Under the pieces are notes generated by a model. The model ran no database searches and was not told the DNA's origin. It saw only the letters and a program-made list of their open reading frames with translations. A stretch of 64,000 nucleotides of DNA from Paraburkholderia acidipaludis NBRC 101816 (GTDB lineage Bacteria > Pseudomonadota > Gammaproteobacteria > Burkholderiales > Burkholderiaceae). The position numbers and the translations under genes were made by a program. The stretch lies in contig NZ_BAXZ01000015.1 in the NCBI RefSeq assembly GCF_000684975.1, forward strand, positions 1 through 64,000, written 5' to 3'. Below, one piece after another: positions 8,705-18,256 of the stretch (positions are counted from its first letter, which is position 1; each line of letters opens with the position of its first letter).

Positions 8705-9598
8705 TCAGTCGATCGCCTTGTCGTTCGGATTCTTGAACAATGCCTTCATGTCGTCGCTTTCCGGGAAGTTCAGATTCAGGCCCTTCGGCGGAATGGGCGA
8801 CTCGAACCACTTCTTGTAGATCGCATCGCCTTCACCCGAGGTCTCGACCTTCGCAATAGCCTCGTCCACCACCTTCCTGAATTCCGGATCGTCCTTGCGC
8901 ATCATGCAGCCGTACGCTTCACGCGATTGCGGCGTGCCCACGATCACGAAATCGCCCGGGGTGTTCGACTTCGCGCGCTCGCCCGCGAGCAGCGCGTCGT
9001 CCATCATGAACGCCGTCGCGCGGCCCGTCGAGAGCGTCATGAACGACTCGCCATGGTCCTTCGCGCTGATGATGCTCATGCCCATGTTCCTGTCCTGGTT
9101 CATCTTGCGCAGCAAGCGCTCGGACGTCGTGCCCGCCGTCGTCACGACGGTCTTGCCCTTGAGGTCCGCGAAGTCCTTGATGCCCGAGTCCTTTCTCGTC
9201 ATGAGGCGCGTGCCGATCACGAAGATCGTGGTCGAGAAGGCGGCCTGCTGCTGACGCTCGGCGTTGTTCGTGGTCGAGCCGCACTCGATGTCCACCGTGC
9301 CGTTCTGCACGAGCGGGATGCGGTTCTGCGAGGTGATCGGCACGAGCTTGACCTTCAGGTTCGGCATGTTCAGCTTCGCTTGCACGGCGGCCACGATCTT
9401 CAGCGCGAAGTCCTGCGAGTAGCCGATCACATTCTGCTTGTCGTCATAGTAGGAAAACGGAATCGACGATTCGCGATAGCCGAGCGAGATACTCCCCGTG
9501 TCCTTGATCTTCCTGAGCGTGCCGGCGTCCTGCGCGTGCGCGCCTGCGGCGGCGAGACCCAGGGTCGCGAGAACCAGCGCGGCCTTGTTGATTTTCAT
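8705..9598 (-). CDS. gltI: Glutamate/aspartate periplasmic binding protein
   Basis: The 297-residue family-3 solute-binding protein has a signal peptide (MKINKAALVL to AHA, cleavage near residue 22). The ligand-binding start is GSISLGYRESSIPFSYYD. The IECGSTTNNAERQ and TTAGTTSERLLR segments are typical of GltI. It would deliver glutamate and aspartate to a GltJK permease with GltL. It lies downstream of gdhA on the same strand, a sensible pairing of glutamate uptake and oxidation, but a terminator separates them. The permease genes expected next are absent. Confidence 0.93.
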   Translation of the reverse strand: MKINKAALVLATLGLAAAGAHAQDAGTLRKIKDTGSISLGYRESSIPFSYYDDKQNVIGYSQDFALKIVAAVQAKLNMPNLKVKLVPITSQNRIPLVQNGTVDIECGSTTNNAERQQQAAFSTTIFVIGTRLMTRKDSGIKDFADLKGKTVVTTAGTTSERLLRKMNQDRNMGMSIISAKDHGESFMTLSTGRATAFMMDDALLAGERAKSNTPGDFVIVGTPQSREAYGCMMRKDDPEFRKVVDEAIAKVETSGEGDAIYKKWFESPIPPKGLNLNFPESDDMKALFKNPNDKAID

Positions 9599-9730
9599 CG
9601 TTGTGCTCTCCCTGGCGGGAACCGGCGCCAGTGTGTCAATGCAATCAATCTGAAAGAATAGGGAAGCTCCCCGCAGTTTGCCCGATGTCGCACGCGTGCA
9701 ATACCCCGCGTTGCACCAGGCCCGGCAATG

Positions 9731-9767
9731 AAAAAAGCGGACGGCCCCGCCAAGGTCCCGTCCGCTT
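9731..9767 (-). terminator. Terminator of gdhA
   Basis: A 10-bp perfect stem (9735-9744 with 9758-9767), read leftward, is followed by a U-tract from A9731-9736. It lies about 70 bp beyond the gdhA stop. Confidence 0.8.
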
Positions 9768-9837
9768 CCCGATACTGCGCTGTAGCGGGCGCTATCACGC
9801 CCGCGTTGTCATGATCGTCGTGTCGATCAGGGGGATA

Positions 9838-11124
9838 TCAGGGGTACAGGCCGCGCATTTCGCGCGCCATCAGAATGCGCTTGCACGCCACGATGAACGC
9901 CGCGGTACGCACCGAAACCTTGTTCTCGCTCGCCACCTGCCAGACCGCCGCGAACGCTTCGCGCATCACGCGCTCCAGACGCTCGTTGATTTCTCCTTCG
10001 GTCCAGAAGAAGCTCGAGAAGTCCTGCACCCACTCAAAGTACGAAACCGTCACGCCGCCCGCGTTCGCCACCACGTCGGGGATCACGAGGATGCCCTTGT
10101 CGTGGAGAATGTCGTCGGCTGCCGTCGTGGTCGGGCCGTTCGCGCCTTCCACGATGATCTTCGTGCGGATCTTCGGCGCGTTCTTCTCGGTGATCTGGTT
10201 TTCCAGCGCGGCCGGGATCAGGATGTCGGTCTCGACGGTCCAGAATTCGTCGTTCGCGAGCACGTCGGCGCCGGCAAAGCCCGCCACGCCGCCCGTCTTC
10301 GCGACGTGCTCCAGCAGCGCCGCCGCATTCATGCCGTTCGCGTTATGGAGCGAGCCGGTGTGATCCTGCACGGCAACGACCTTCGCGCCCGCTTCCTGGA
10401 ACAGGCGCGCGGCGATGCCGCCCACGTTGCCGAAGCCCTGCACGGCAATGCGTGCGCCTTCGACCGAGAGACCCGTGCGGCGCGCGGCTTCGCAGCCGAC
10501 CACGAACACGCCGCGGCCCGTTGCCTCGCGGCGGCCGAGCGAGCCGCCGAGCGTGATGGGCTTGCCCGTCACGACGCCCGTGGCCGTTTGGCCCTGGTTC
10601 ATCGAGTAGGTGTCCATCATCCACGCCATGATCTGCTCGTTCGTGTTGACGTCCGGAGCAGGAATGTCGGTGTTCGGTCCGATGATGATGCCGATTTCGC
10701 TGGTGTAGCGGCGCGTCACGCGCTCGAGCTCACCGCGCGAGAGCGTGCGCGGATCGACGCGGATACCGCCCTTCGCACCGCCGTACGGCACGTTCACGGC
10801 CGCGTTCTTCACCGACATCCACGCCGAGAGCGCCATCACTTCGGAGAGCGTAACGTCCTGGTGATAACGCACGCCGCCCTTGCCGGGACCGCGCGAAACG
10901 TTGTGCTGCACACGATAGCCTTCGAAGTGCGCGACGGTGCCGTTATCGAGCTCGATGGGCACGTCCACGATCAGGATGCGCTTCGGACGCTTGAGCGTTT
11001 CGAGCCAGCGCGAGAGCGAGCCGAGATACGGCGCCACGCGGTCGACCTGACGAAGATAGTTGCCCCAGGGGCCGAGGTTGTCGGCATGGAGATACGAAGG
11101 AACCGACTGCATTTGGGAAGACAT
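9838..11124 (-). CDS. gdhA: Glu/Leu/Phe/Val-type glutamate dehydrogenase
   Basis: The 428-residue enzyme interconverts glutamate and 2-oxoglutarate plus ammonia with a nicotinamide cofactor. The catalytic Lys118 lies in VPYGGAKGGIRVDP and the substrate lysine region in GPGKGGVRYHQD. The Rossmann motif VQGFGNVGG is in the second half. The frame extends 20 codons further upstream. The ATG at 11124 is chosen because GGAGCG precedes it and MSSQMQSVPS is a typical start for these proteins. A HypT-like LysR gene lies behind it and could regulate it, though nothing in the sequence proves this. Confidence 0.94.
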   Translation of the reverse strand: MSSQMQSVPSYLHADNLGPWGNYLRQVDRVAPYLGSLSRWLETLKRPKRILIVDVPIELDNGTVAHFEGYRVQHNVSRGPGKGGVRYHQDVTLSEVMALSAWMSVKNAAVNVPYGGAKGGIRVDPRTLSRGELERVTRRYTSEIGIIIGPNTDIPAPDVNTNEQIMAWMMDTYSMNQGQTATGVVTGKPITLGGSLGRREATGRGVFVVGCEAARRTGLSVEGARIAVQGFGNVGGIAARLFQEAGAKVVAVQDHTGSLHNANGMNAAALLEHVAKTGGVAGFAGADVLANDEFWTVETDILIPAALENQITEKNAPKIRTKIIVEGANGPTTTAADDILHDKGILVIPDVVANAGGVTVSYFEWVQDFSSFFWTEGEINERLERVMREAFAAVWQVASENKVSVRTAAFIVACKRILMAREMRGLYP

Positions 11125-11288
11125 GAACGCTCCGGCGATCGAATGAGTGGTGCAATTGTGAGAAAACGCCCACGTGAAATCCAATGCCGTTTGATCATCC
11201 CGTTATGCTTTTCGTGCATAACGTTCCCGAAGTCGAAAAAACGTGTCGCGGCCCCGCGCGGAATGAGTGCGCGCAGGTTACAGCTTCG

Positions 11289-12263
11289 TCAGCTTGCCCG
11301 CCGGTCGGGCGCCGCCACCTCGGCAAGCTCCTCGCTCACGGCGTCCCATAGCTCGCGCACGAGCGCCTGGCGCGCATCGTCGCCCTGCACGGCGAGCTTG
11401 TCGCGATAGAGGCGGATTTCCATGTCGAGCGTGAACTGCCCTTCCGGCGCGCCGCGCGTGCCGCGGTCGAGGCGGATCAGTCGGCCCTGCGCCACGGCAT
11501 CCTCCACCGCGCTATGCGGCAGAAACGCGATGCCATGTCCCGCCAGCGTCATCGCCTTGAGCCCTTCGGCCATGTCGGTCTCGTAGACGCGGTCGAGGTG
11601 GAGCCGTGTCGGTGCGTTGGCAATGATCACCTCGGTCATGCGGCCGAGATAGGCGTTCGGCGTATAGGAAAGGTAGGGCGTGGGGGCGTCCGCCGTGCCC
11701 GGCAGCGTGTAACGGGGGCGCCCGGCGCGCTGCACCGCGGAATACGGACTGATGGGTTCGACGCCAAGCGTGAGCGTGTCGTAGCGCGCGGGATCGAGCG
11801 TCACCGGATGGCTGGGATGGTGATAACCCATCACGAGATCGCAGCCGCCCTCGACGAGCGAGAGCACCGCGTCGTGCACGTTGAGCGCACGCAGGCGCGT
11901 GTGAATGCGGCCCAGCTTCGCCTCGATGCGCTGCAGCCAGCGCGGGAAATAGGTCAGCGAAATCGTATGCGGCACGGCGAACTCGATGGTCGCCGCCGGT
12001 GTGGCCGTGTGGCCGCGCAGCAGCGTGCGCGCCTCGTGGAACTGCGAAAGCATGGCGAGCGCCTGCTCGTAGAACACCTGGCCCGCGGCGGTCAGGCGCG
12101 TCGGATAGACCGAACGATCGATCAGTTCCGTGCCGAGCCAGGATTCGAGTGCCTGGATGCGCCGCGAGAACGCCGGTTGCGTGACGTGGCGCAGCTCGGC
12201 GGAACGGCTGAAACTATGCGTTTCCGCGAGCGAAACGAAGTCTTCGAGCCATTTGAGTTCCAT
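11289..12263 (-). CDS. LysR-family transcriptional regulator, HypT/YjiE-like
   Basis: The 324-residue protein has an N-terminal winged helix-turn-helix (residues 1-62, with HVTQPAFSRRIQALE) and a C-terminal effector domain. The opening ELKWLEDFVSLAETHSFSRSA and later YTPNAYLGRM and LAGHGIAFLP parallel E. coli HypT (YjiE), a hypochlorite-responsive regulator, more than the usual LysR pattern. Whether it senses oxidants or controls the adjacent gdhA is unknown. The gene is leftward, 165 bp from gdhA. Confidence 0.85.
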   Translation of the reverse strand: MELKWLEDFVSLAETHSFSRSAELRHVTQPAFSRRIQALESWLGTELIDRSVYPTRLTAAGQVFYEQALAMLSQFHEARTLLRGHTATPAATIEFAVPHTISLTYFPRWLQRIEAKLGRIHTRLRALNVHDAVLSLVEGGCDLVMGYHHPSHPVTLDPARYDTLTLGVEPISPYSAVQRAGRPRYTLPGTADAPTPYLSYTPNAYLGRMTEVIIANAPTRLHLDRVYETDMAEGLKAMTLAGHGIAFLPHSAVEDAVAQGRLIRLDRGTRGAPEGQFTLDMEIRLYRDKLAVQGDDARQALVRELWDAVSEELAEVAAPDRRAS

Positions 12264-12497
12264 GCGGGTCGGCGGTCAGTGATGTGAAGTCGGCATTTTA
12301 TCCAGAGCGCCACGCACCGGCGCGGCGGCACGCCCAAGGCGCCCTCGGGGCGGCGCCGCAAGCCCGCGTGGCGCAGGTCGGCGCGCCGGCGGCCGCATGT
12401 CGGCAAGGTGATAAAATATGCGGTTCCCGCCGTCTCCAGGCCGACCGTTTTCGAGTCTAATCTCAGCGAGCGTAACTTCCCGCGTTACGTCCCCATC

Positions 12498-13886
12498 ATG
12501 TCCGATACCCGTCCCGATACGCTCTTCGCGCTCAACGCGCTCTCCCCGCTCGATGGCCGCTACGCCTCGAAGACCGAAGCCCTGCGCGACTGGCTTTCGG
12601 AAGCCGCGTTCATGCGTAACCGCGTGACGGTCGAGATCCACTGGCTGATCGCGCTCTCGCGCGCCGGCTTCGCGGAAGTGCCGCGCTTCTCGGAGGCGTC
12701 GGAGCAATTCCTGCTCAAGCTCGCCGAAAACTTCACGGCGCACGACGCCGCGCGCATCAAGGACATCGAGCGCGTGACGAACCACGACGTGAAGGCCGTC
12801 GAATACTGGCTCAAGGAATCGGTGAAGGGCCAGCCGGAACTGGAGCGCGCAAGCGAATTCATCCACTTCGCCTGCACTTCGGAAGACATCAACAACACCT
12901 CGCACGGCCTCATGCTCGCGGGCGCGCGCGAACACGTGATCCTGCCGGCGCTGCGCTCGGTCTACGAGCGCCTCGTGAAGCTCGCCCACGCGCACGCCGA
13001 CCAGCCCATGCTCTCGCGCACGCACGGCCAGCCCGCCAGCCCCACGACGCTCGGCAAGGAAATCGCCAACGTCGCGGCGCGTCTTGCCCGGGCGATCGCG
13101 CGCGTCGAGAAGGTCGAGCTGCTCGGCAAGATGAACGGCGCGGTGGGCAACTTCAATGCGCACCTCTCGGCCTACCCGGAATTCGACTGGGAAGCGTTCT
13201 CGAAGGAAGTGGTCGAACAGCGTCTGAAGCTCACCTTCAACCCGTACACGATCCAGATCGAGCCGCACGACTACATGGCGGAACTGTTCGACGCGATCGC
13301 GCGCGCGAACACGATCCTGCTCGACCTCGACCGCGACGTGTGGGGTTATATCTCGCTCGGCTACTTCAAGCAGAGGACCAAGGCCGGCGAAATCGGCTCG
13401 TCGACGATGCCGCACAAGGTCAATCCGATCGACTTCGAGAACTCGGAAGGCAACCTCGGCCTCGCCAACGCCACGCTGCGCCACCTCGCCGACAAGCTGC
13501 CAGTTTCGCGCTGGCAGCGCGACCTCACCGACTCGACGGTGCTGCGCAATATCGGCGTGGCCTTTGGCTACTCGCTGCTCGCGTACGACGCGCTGATCCG
13601 CGGTCTCGACAAGCTCGAAGTGAACCCGCAGCGCCTGAACGACGACCTCGACGCGACCTGGGAAGTGCTGGCCGAGCCCGTGCAAACCGTGATGCGCCGC
13701 TATGGCATCGAGAATCCGTATGAGCAGCTGAAGGAACTCACGCGCGGCAAGGGCATTACGCGCGAAGCGCTGCAGACATTCGTTGCCGGCCTCGCGATTC
13801 CTGAAGATGCCAAGCGGCGTCTGCTCGACATGACGCCTGCGTCGTATGTCGGCAAAGCCGCGGAGCTGGCGAAGCGCATCTCGTAA
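12498..13886 (+). CDS. purB: Adenylosuccinate lyase
   Basis: The 462-residue fumarase/aspartase-superfamily enzyme acts twice in purine synthesis, on SAICAR and on adenylosuccinate. The family signature GSSTMPHKVNPI is at residues 300-311 and the catalytic histidine region in SRTHGQPASPTTLG. The length and C-terminus match the E. coli-type enzyme. The open frame begins 30 codons earlier, but MSDTRPDTLFALNALSPLDG is the conserved start. A TAAAAT at 12413-12418 could be the -10 box, leaving a leader of about 75 nt. It ends at a strong terminator. Confidence 0.96.
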   Translation: MSDTRPDTLFALNALSPLDGRYASKTEALRDWLSEAAFMRNRVTVEIHWLIALSRAGFAEVPRFSEASEQFLLKLAENFTAHDAARIKDIERVTNHDVKAVEYWLKESVKGQPELERASEFIHFACTSEDINNTSHGLMLAGAREHVILPALRSVYERLVKLAHAHADQPMLSRTHGQPASPTTLGKEIANVAARLARAIARVEKVELLGKMNGAVGNFNAHLSAYPEFDWEAFSKEVVEQRLKLTFNPYTIQIEPHDYMAELFDAIARANTILLDLDRDVWGYISLGYFKQRTKAGEIGSSTMPHKVNPIDFENSEGNLGLANATLRHLADKLPVSRWQRDLTDSTVLRNIGVAFGYSLLAYDALIRGLDKLEVNPQRLNDDLDATWEVLAEPVQTVMRRYGIENPYEQLKELTRGKGITREALQTFVAGLAIPEDAKRRLLDMTPASYVGKAAELAKRIS

Positions 13887-13905
13887 GCACGACGCACAAC
13901 GATAG

Positions 13906-13940
13906 AAAAGGCGCTCGACCGCAAGGTCGAGCGCCTTTTT
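13906..13940 (+). terminator. Terminator of purB
   Basis: A 15-bp perfect stem (13906-13920 with 13925-13939) with a GCAA tetraloop and T5 follows the purB stop by 20 bp. The A4 on the other side lets it also serve the convergent MFS gene. Confidence 0.92.
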
Positions 13941-13969
13941 CACTTATGGCCGGACCGGTTCGCGCCGCT

Positions 13970-15334
13970 TCAGTCCTGCGTCGACTTAGCGGCTTCGTCC
14001 ACGGCAACCTCGCCCGATGGCTCATCGCCAATCTCGATGCGCTTCACTTCGCCTAGCAGGAACGTATAGGCCAGCGCGCCGATCACGGCGAACACGCTGA
14101 TGAGCCCGAGCGCCCAGCCAAACGAACCGGTCTCGCGCAGGATGAAGCCGATCGCGATGGGCGTGACGATGCCTGAAAGGTTGCCCGCGAAGTTCACGGC
14201 GCCGCCGGTGATGCCGATCATGCTCCTGGGCGCGATATCGCCGATCAGCGACCAGGACGCGGACGCCACGCCCTGCGCGAAGAACGCGAACGACATGATC
14301 GCAATGACGACCGCGTTGCTGTCGGTGAGAAGCGACAGCGTCATGGTGGGCACGAGCAGGAGGCCCGTGATGATCGGGGTCTTGCGCGCGGCCCCCACAC
14401 TCGCGCCACGCCGCAGCAGGAAATCGGAGAGCGCCCCGCCCGCCACCACGCCGATCGACGCCGCAATGAACGGCACGGCGGCCGCTCCGCCGGCCTTCAG
14501 CACGGCCATATGGCGCTCGCTGATCAGATAGCTTGGAAACCACGTCAGAAAGAAGTACAGCGACGAAAGCGACGCGAACTTGCCCATGCAGATCGCGATG
14601 ATCTGGCGGTTGCGGAACACGATGACCAGCTTGCGCCATGGGAACGTCGAACCTTTCGCGCTTCCGGCAGCGGCCTCTTTGCCGCTCGCGTGGCGCGAAC
14701 CGACCAAGGCCCCGCCGTTGCGGATGTGCTCCAGTTCGGCCTCGCTGACCCACGAGCAATCTTCGGGATCGCGATACAGCAGATACCAGACGCCCGCCCA
14801 GACAACGCCAACCGCGCCCGTCGCATAGAAGATTGCCCGCCAGCCGAAGGTATGCGCGATCCAGAACAGCGCCGGCGTGAGCGCCGCCATGCCGATGTAC
14901 TGGCCGACGAGATAGACGCTCGTCGCGGTGCCGCGCTCGCGCTGTGTGAACCAGATCGACACCACGCGGTTGTTGACCGGAAACGTTGGGGCTTCCGCCA
15001 CGCCAACGCCCAGCCGCAGCCCGAAGATCGTCGCATAACGCCCGGCGCAGCCCTGGGCCACCGTGAACGCGGACCAGACCAGCACCGCGAGCGCATACAT
15101 GACGCGCGAGCCGAAGCGGTCGACCACCCAGCCGCCGGGAATATTGGCGATCACGTACGTCCACGCATAAGCGGAAAACAGCAGGCCGATCTCGACCGGA
15201 CCCAGCGCGAATTCGTGCTTGAGCAGCGGCGCGGCCACGGAAAGATTGGCGCGGTCCACGTAGTTGATGACCGTTCCCGCGAACACGAGGAACAACATCA
15301 GGTATCGGACGTGGCCGATTCGGGTGGCAGGCAA
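13970..15334 (-). CDS. MFS transporter, anion:cation symporter (ACS) family
   Basis: The 454-residue protein has twelve predicted membrane helices. Its opening YVDRANLSVAAPLL and the loop motif GGWVVDRFGSR mark the ACS branch (GudP, DgoT, ExuT relatives), which imports sugar acids such as glucarate, galactonate and hexuronates with protons. The substrate cannot be read from sequence. Its position beside gluconate kinase and gluconate permease favours a sugar acid. A terminator separates it from gntK, so it is probably a separate transcript. Confidence 0.85.
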   Translation of the reverse strand: MPATRIGHVRYLMLFLVFAGTVINYVDRANLSVAAPLLKHEFALGPVEIGLLFSAYAWTYVIANIPGGWVVDRFGSRVMYALAVLVWSAFTVAQGCAGRYATIFGLRLGVGVAEAPTFPVNNRVVSIWFTQRERGTATSVYLVGQYIGMAALTPALFWIAHTFGWRAIFYATGAVGVVWAGVWYLLYRDPEDCSWVSEAELEHIRNGGALVGSRHASGKEAAAGSAKGSTFPWRKLVIVFRNRQIIAICMGKFASLSSLYFFLTWFPSYLISERHMAVLKAGGAAAVPFIAASIGVVAGGALSDFLLRRGASVGAARKTPIITGLLLVPTMTLSLLTDSNAVVIAIMSFAFFAQGVASASWSLIGDIAPRSMIGITGGAVNFAGNLSGIVTPIAIGFILRETGSFGWALGLISVFAVIGALAYTFLLGEVKRIEIGDEPSGEVAVDEAAKSTQD

Positions 15335-15470
15335 AGCGTCTCCTCCGCATCGGGGAAGATATCTGGACTATGGCGCAATCTCCTGAACCCAGGCTGCGTT
15401 GTTCCATATATTAACAAATTGCCCACCCATGGACAAAAACAAAGCCAAACCGCACCGGTGCGCCCAAAGC

Positions 15471-15499
15471 AAAAGCCCCGGCACGAAGGCCGGGGCTTT
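15471..15499 (-). terminator. Terminator after gntK
   Basis: An 11-bp stem (AAAGCCCCGGC with GCCGGGGCTTT) lies about 40 bp beyond the gntK stop. Leftward it ends in a short U-run, so it is a moderate terminator. Confidence 0.7.
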
Positions 15500-15537
15500 G
15501 TGGGTTTGCCTGTTTCAGGCGGCGAACCGCGCGGCGC

Positions 15538-16041
15538 TCACCCCACGCGGCGCGCCTCCACCTGCCTCATCACCTCATCGACGATCTGCTCGGGCGTGAG
15601 TTCGATGCTCACCGTGATGGCCTCGTCCTGCCCCGGCTCCTCGAGCGTATCGAGCTGGCTTTGCAGCAGCGACGGATCGAAGAAGTGGCCCGTGCGCGAG
15701 GCAAGACGCTCGTGCAGCACCTCGAACGAACCCTTCAGATAGACAAAGCACACGTCGCGGTCAGTGCCGCGCAGGACGTCGCGGTACGAGCGCTTGAGCG
15801 ACGAACACGTGAACACGGCCGTCTCGTGCGCGCGCTGCTTTTCCTCGATGGCCGCGCGGATCGTGCGCAGCCAGGGCCAGCGGTCATCGTCGGTGAGCGG
15901 AATGCCGTCGTGCATCTTCTTCTTGTTGGCTTCGCTGTGAAAAGCGTCGCCGTCGGTGAAGTCGCAGTGCAGGCGCTCGGCCAGCAATTCGCCAATGCGG
16001 GTCTTGCCCGCGCCCGACACACCCATTGCGATCAGAATCAT
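15538..16041 (-). CDS. gntK: Gluconokinase
   Basis: This 167-residue P-loop kinase phosphorylates gluconate to 6-phosphogluconate, the substrate of Edd. Walker A is GVSGAGKT at residues 7-14. Family motifs DGDAFHSEANKKKM, PLTDDDRWPWL and FTCSSLKRSYRD follow. Length matches thermoresistant gluconokinases (about 165-175). It begins 15 bp after the gntT stop, so the two form one operon. Confidence 0.95.
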   Translation of the reverse strand: MILIAMGVSGAGKTRIGELLAERLHCDFTDGDAFHSEANKKKMHDGIPLTDDDRWPWLRTIRAAIEEKQRAHETAVFTCSSLKRSYRDVLRGTDRDVCFVYLKGSFEVLHERLASRTGHFFDPSLLQSQLDTLEEPGQDEAITVSIELTPEQIVDEVMRQVEARRVG

Positions 16042-16056
16042 GGAATGCTCCAGCAG

Positions 16057-17418
16057 TTACAGCACGGCCGCCAGGGCGAAAGTCAGCCCCAGGCCCAGCA
16101 GCGAAATGATGGTCTCGCACAGCGACCACGTCTTGAACGTCTGCCCGACGGTCATGCCGAAGTACTCCTTGATCAGCCAGAAACCGCCGTCGTTGACGTG
16201 CGAAAAAATCAGCGAGCCCGAGCCCGTCGCCAGCACGAGCAGTTCGGGGCGCACCGCCATGCCGCCCGCGGCGGCGACCGGCGCGACAATGCCGCAGGCC
16301 GTCGTCATGGCAACGGTGGCCGAACCCGTCGCGAGACGGATCAGCGCCGCGACGAACCAGCCGAACAGGAGCGGCGACAGATGCGCCGACTGCGCCACGC
16401 CGACGATCTCCTTCGAAATGCCGCTGTCCATCAGCACGCGGCCGAACCCGCCGCCCGCGCCGACAATCAGCGTAATGCCCGCGATCGGCGCGAGGCAGTC
16501 GCCGCAGAACTTCTGGATCTGCTCGCGCGTGAAGCCGCGCTGCGCGCCAAACGTCCAGAAGCTCACGAGCACGGCGATCAGCAGCGCGACGTCGGACGTG
16601 CCGACGAAATGCAGGAGGTTGTTGGGCAGCGTCTTCGGCGCGAACACGAGGTCGGCCCAGCTGCCGATCAGCATGAGGATCACGGGCAGCAGGATCGTGA
16701 AGAGCGTGATGCCGAAGCTGGGCAGTTCGCTATCGGCCTTGATCTTCACGCCGGAGATGAACTGCGCCGCAAGCGGATTGTTCTCGGGCAGCTTGATCGT
16801 GCGATGAACGAGCAGCGCGAACAGCGGGCCGGCGACGATCGCGGTCGGAATGCCCACGATCAGGCCGTAGGCAATGGTCCTGCCGATATCGGCGTGATAG
16901 GCCTGCACGGCAAGCAGCGCGGCCGGGTGCGGCGGAATCAGGCCGTGCACGACCGAAAGGCCCGCGACCATCGGCAGGCCGACCAGCAGCAGCGACTTGC
17001 CGGTGCGTTTCGCGACGTTGAACGCAATAGGAATGAGCAGCACGAAGCCGACCTCGAAGAACACCGGCAGGCCGACGATGATCGCGACGAACATCATCGC
17101 CCAGTGGATGTTCTTCTCGCCGAACCAGCGAATCAGCGTGGTGGCGATGCGCTCGGCGCCGCCCGACTCGGCCATCATCTTGCCGAGCATCGTGCCGAGG
17201 CCGACCACGATGGCGATATGGCCGAGCGTGTTGCCGTTGCCGGTCTCGAAGGACTTGACGATCTGATCCATCGGCATGCCGACGGCAAGGCCGAGCAGCA
17301 GCGAGACGATGATCAGGACGAGGAACGGATAAACCTTGAAGCGCGTGATCAAGAGAATCAGCGCGGCGATCGCGATGACCGCGTAGATCAGCAGCATGCT
17401 GCCGTGGGCCACTCCCAT
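16057..17418 (-). CDS. gntT: Gluconate permease, GntP family
   Basis: The 453-residue inner-membrane protein has many hydrophobic helices. Its family motifs are GLGTMLGKMMAESGGAERIA, GLPVFFEVGFVLL and GLIPPHPAA. It is a proton-coupled gluconate importer. It is followed directly by gntK and preceded, after the eda terminator, by eda and edd, so uptake, phosphorylation and catabolism lie in a row. Confidence 0.93.
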   Translation of the reverse strand: MGVAHGSMLLIYAVIAIAALILLITRFKVYPFLVLIIVSLLLGLAVGMPMDQIVKSFETGNGNTLGHIAIVVGLGTMLGKMMAESGGAERIATTLIRWFGEKNIHWAMMFVAIIVGLPVFFEVGFVLLIPIAFNVAKRTGKSLLLVGLPMVAGLSVVHGLIPPHPAALLAVQAYHADIGRTIAYGLIVGIPTAIVAGPLFALLVHRTIKLPENNPLAAQFISGVKIKADSELPSFGITLFTILLPVILMLIGSWADLVFAPKTLPNNLLHFVGTSDVALLIAVLVSFWTFGAQRGFTREQIQKFCGDCLAPIAGITLIVGAGGGFGRVLMDSGISKEIVGVAQSAHLSPLLFGWFVAALIRLATGSATVAMTTACGIVAPVAAAGGMAVRPELLVLATGSGSLIFSHVNDGGFWLIKEYFGMTVGQTFKTWSLCETIISLLGLGLTFALAAVL

Positions 17419-17547
17419 GGGGTTGTTCTCCGGGTGGATTTGTTAGAAACGTGTCCGCCGCGGCTCGGGGCGGACCGCGCCGGTCCCGGCAGGGCGACCG
17501 GGCCGGCATGGTAATGAGGTTATAGCGGCTTTCGCGGCGGCGCGGGT

Positions 17548-17586
17548 AAAAAATGAGCCGCGCGAGGCGTGCACCTCGCGCGGCTC
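17548..17586 (-). terminator. Terminator of edd-eda
   Basis: A 13-bp perfect stem (17555-17567 with 17574-17586) with a 6-nt loop, read leftward, runs into UUUUUU from A17548-17553. It ends the edd-eda transcript before gntT. Confidence 0.9.
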
Positions 17587-17612
17587 GTCTTGCAGTCCGT
17601 CCGCAGTCCGCG

Positions 17613-18254
17613 TCAGCGCGCCGGGCGCGACAGCTCGCTTGCGGCGCGCGCGAGGCGCGTCACTTCCGCCCAATCCTGCGCGGCAACGGCCGCCTTCGGC
17701 GTAAGCCACGAACCGCCCACGCACACCACGTTCGGCAGGGCGAGGAAGTTCGTCGCGGTTTCGGCGCTGATGCCGCCCGTCGGGCAGAACTTGAGCGTCG
17801 GGAACGGGCCGTGGAAGGCCTGCAGCATCGGGATGCCGCCCGCCGGCACAGCCGGGAAGAACTTGACGATCTCGTAACCGAGTTCCATCGCCGTGATGAT
17901 GTCGGACGGCGTCATGACACCCGGCAGCAGCGGCAGGCCCGCGTCGAGCGAAGCCTGGTGCATCTCGCGCGTGAGGCCGGGCGACACGCCGAACTGCGCG
18001 CCGGCCTTCTTCGCGAGCGCGCAATGCTCGGGCTTCGTGATCGTGCCCACGCCCACCACGATATCCGACGCGATCTGCGCCGCGCGCTCGATCGCTTCGA
18101 GACCGGCCGCCGTGCGCAGCGTGATTTCGAGCACCTTGACGCCGCCCGCGTGCAGCGCACGCGAGACGTGCTCGCCCTGCTCGGCGGTATCGAAGGCGAG
18201 CACCGGAATCACCGGGCCGAGGCGAACGATATCGGCTACCGTTTTTGTTGCCAT
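17613..18254 (-). CDS. eda: KDPG aldolase (2-keto-4-hydroxyglutarate aldolase)
   Basis: The 213-residue enzyme splits 2-keto-3-deoxy-6-phosphogluconate into pyruvate and glyceraldehyde 3-phosphate, the last Entner-Doudoroff step. The Schiff-base Lys131 is in IVKFFPAVPAGG and the general base Glu43 in LEITLRT. Two ATGs are possible, at 18260 and 18254. The second is chosen because AAGGAG then sits 7 nt upstream, while the first is too close. The first ATG overlaps the edd stop, so eda is translationally coupled to edd. Confidence 0.96.
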   Translation of the reverse strand: MATKTVADIVRLGPVIPVLAFDTAEQGEHVSRALHAGGVKVLEITLRTAAGLEAIERAAQIASDIVVGVGTITKPEHCALAKKAGAQFGVSPGLTREMHQASLDAGLPLLPGVMTPSDIITAMELGYEIVKFFPAVPAGGIPMLQAFHGPFPTLKFCPTGGISAETATNFLALPNVVCVGGSWLTPKAAVAAQDWAEVTRLARAASELSRPAR

Positions 18255-18256
18255 AT

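Noticed and set aside
9601..11409. A 602-codon plus-strand open frame over gdhA
   Set aside because: Antisense of a well-supported glutamate dehydrogenase gene; His/Arg-rich composition.
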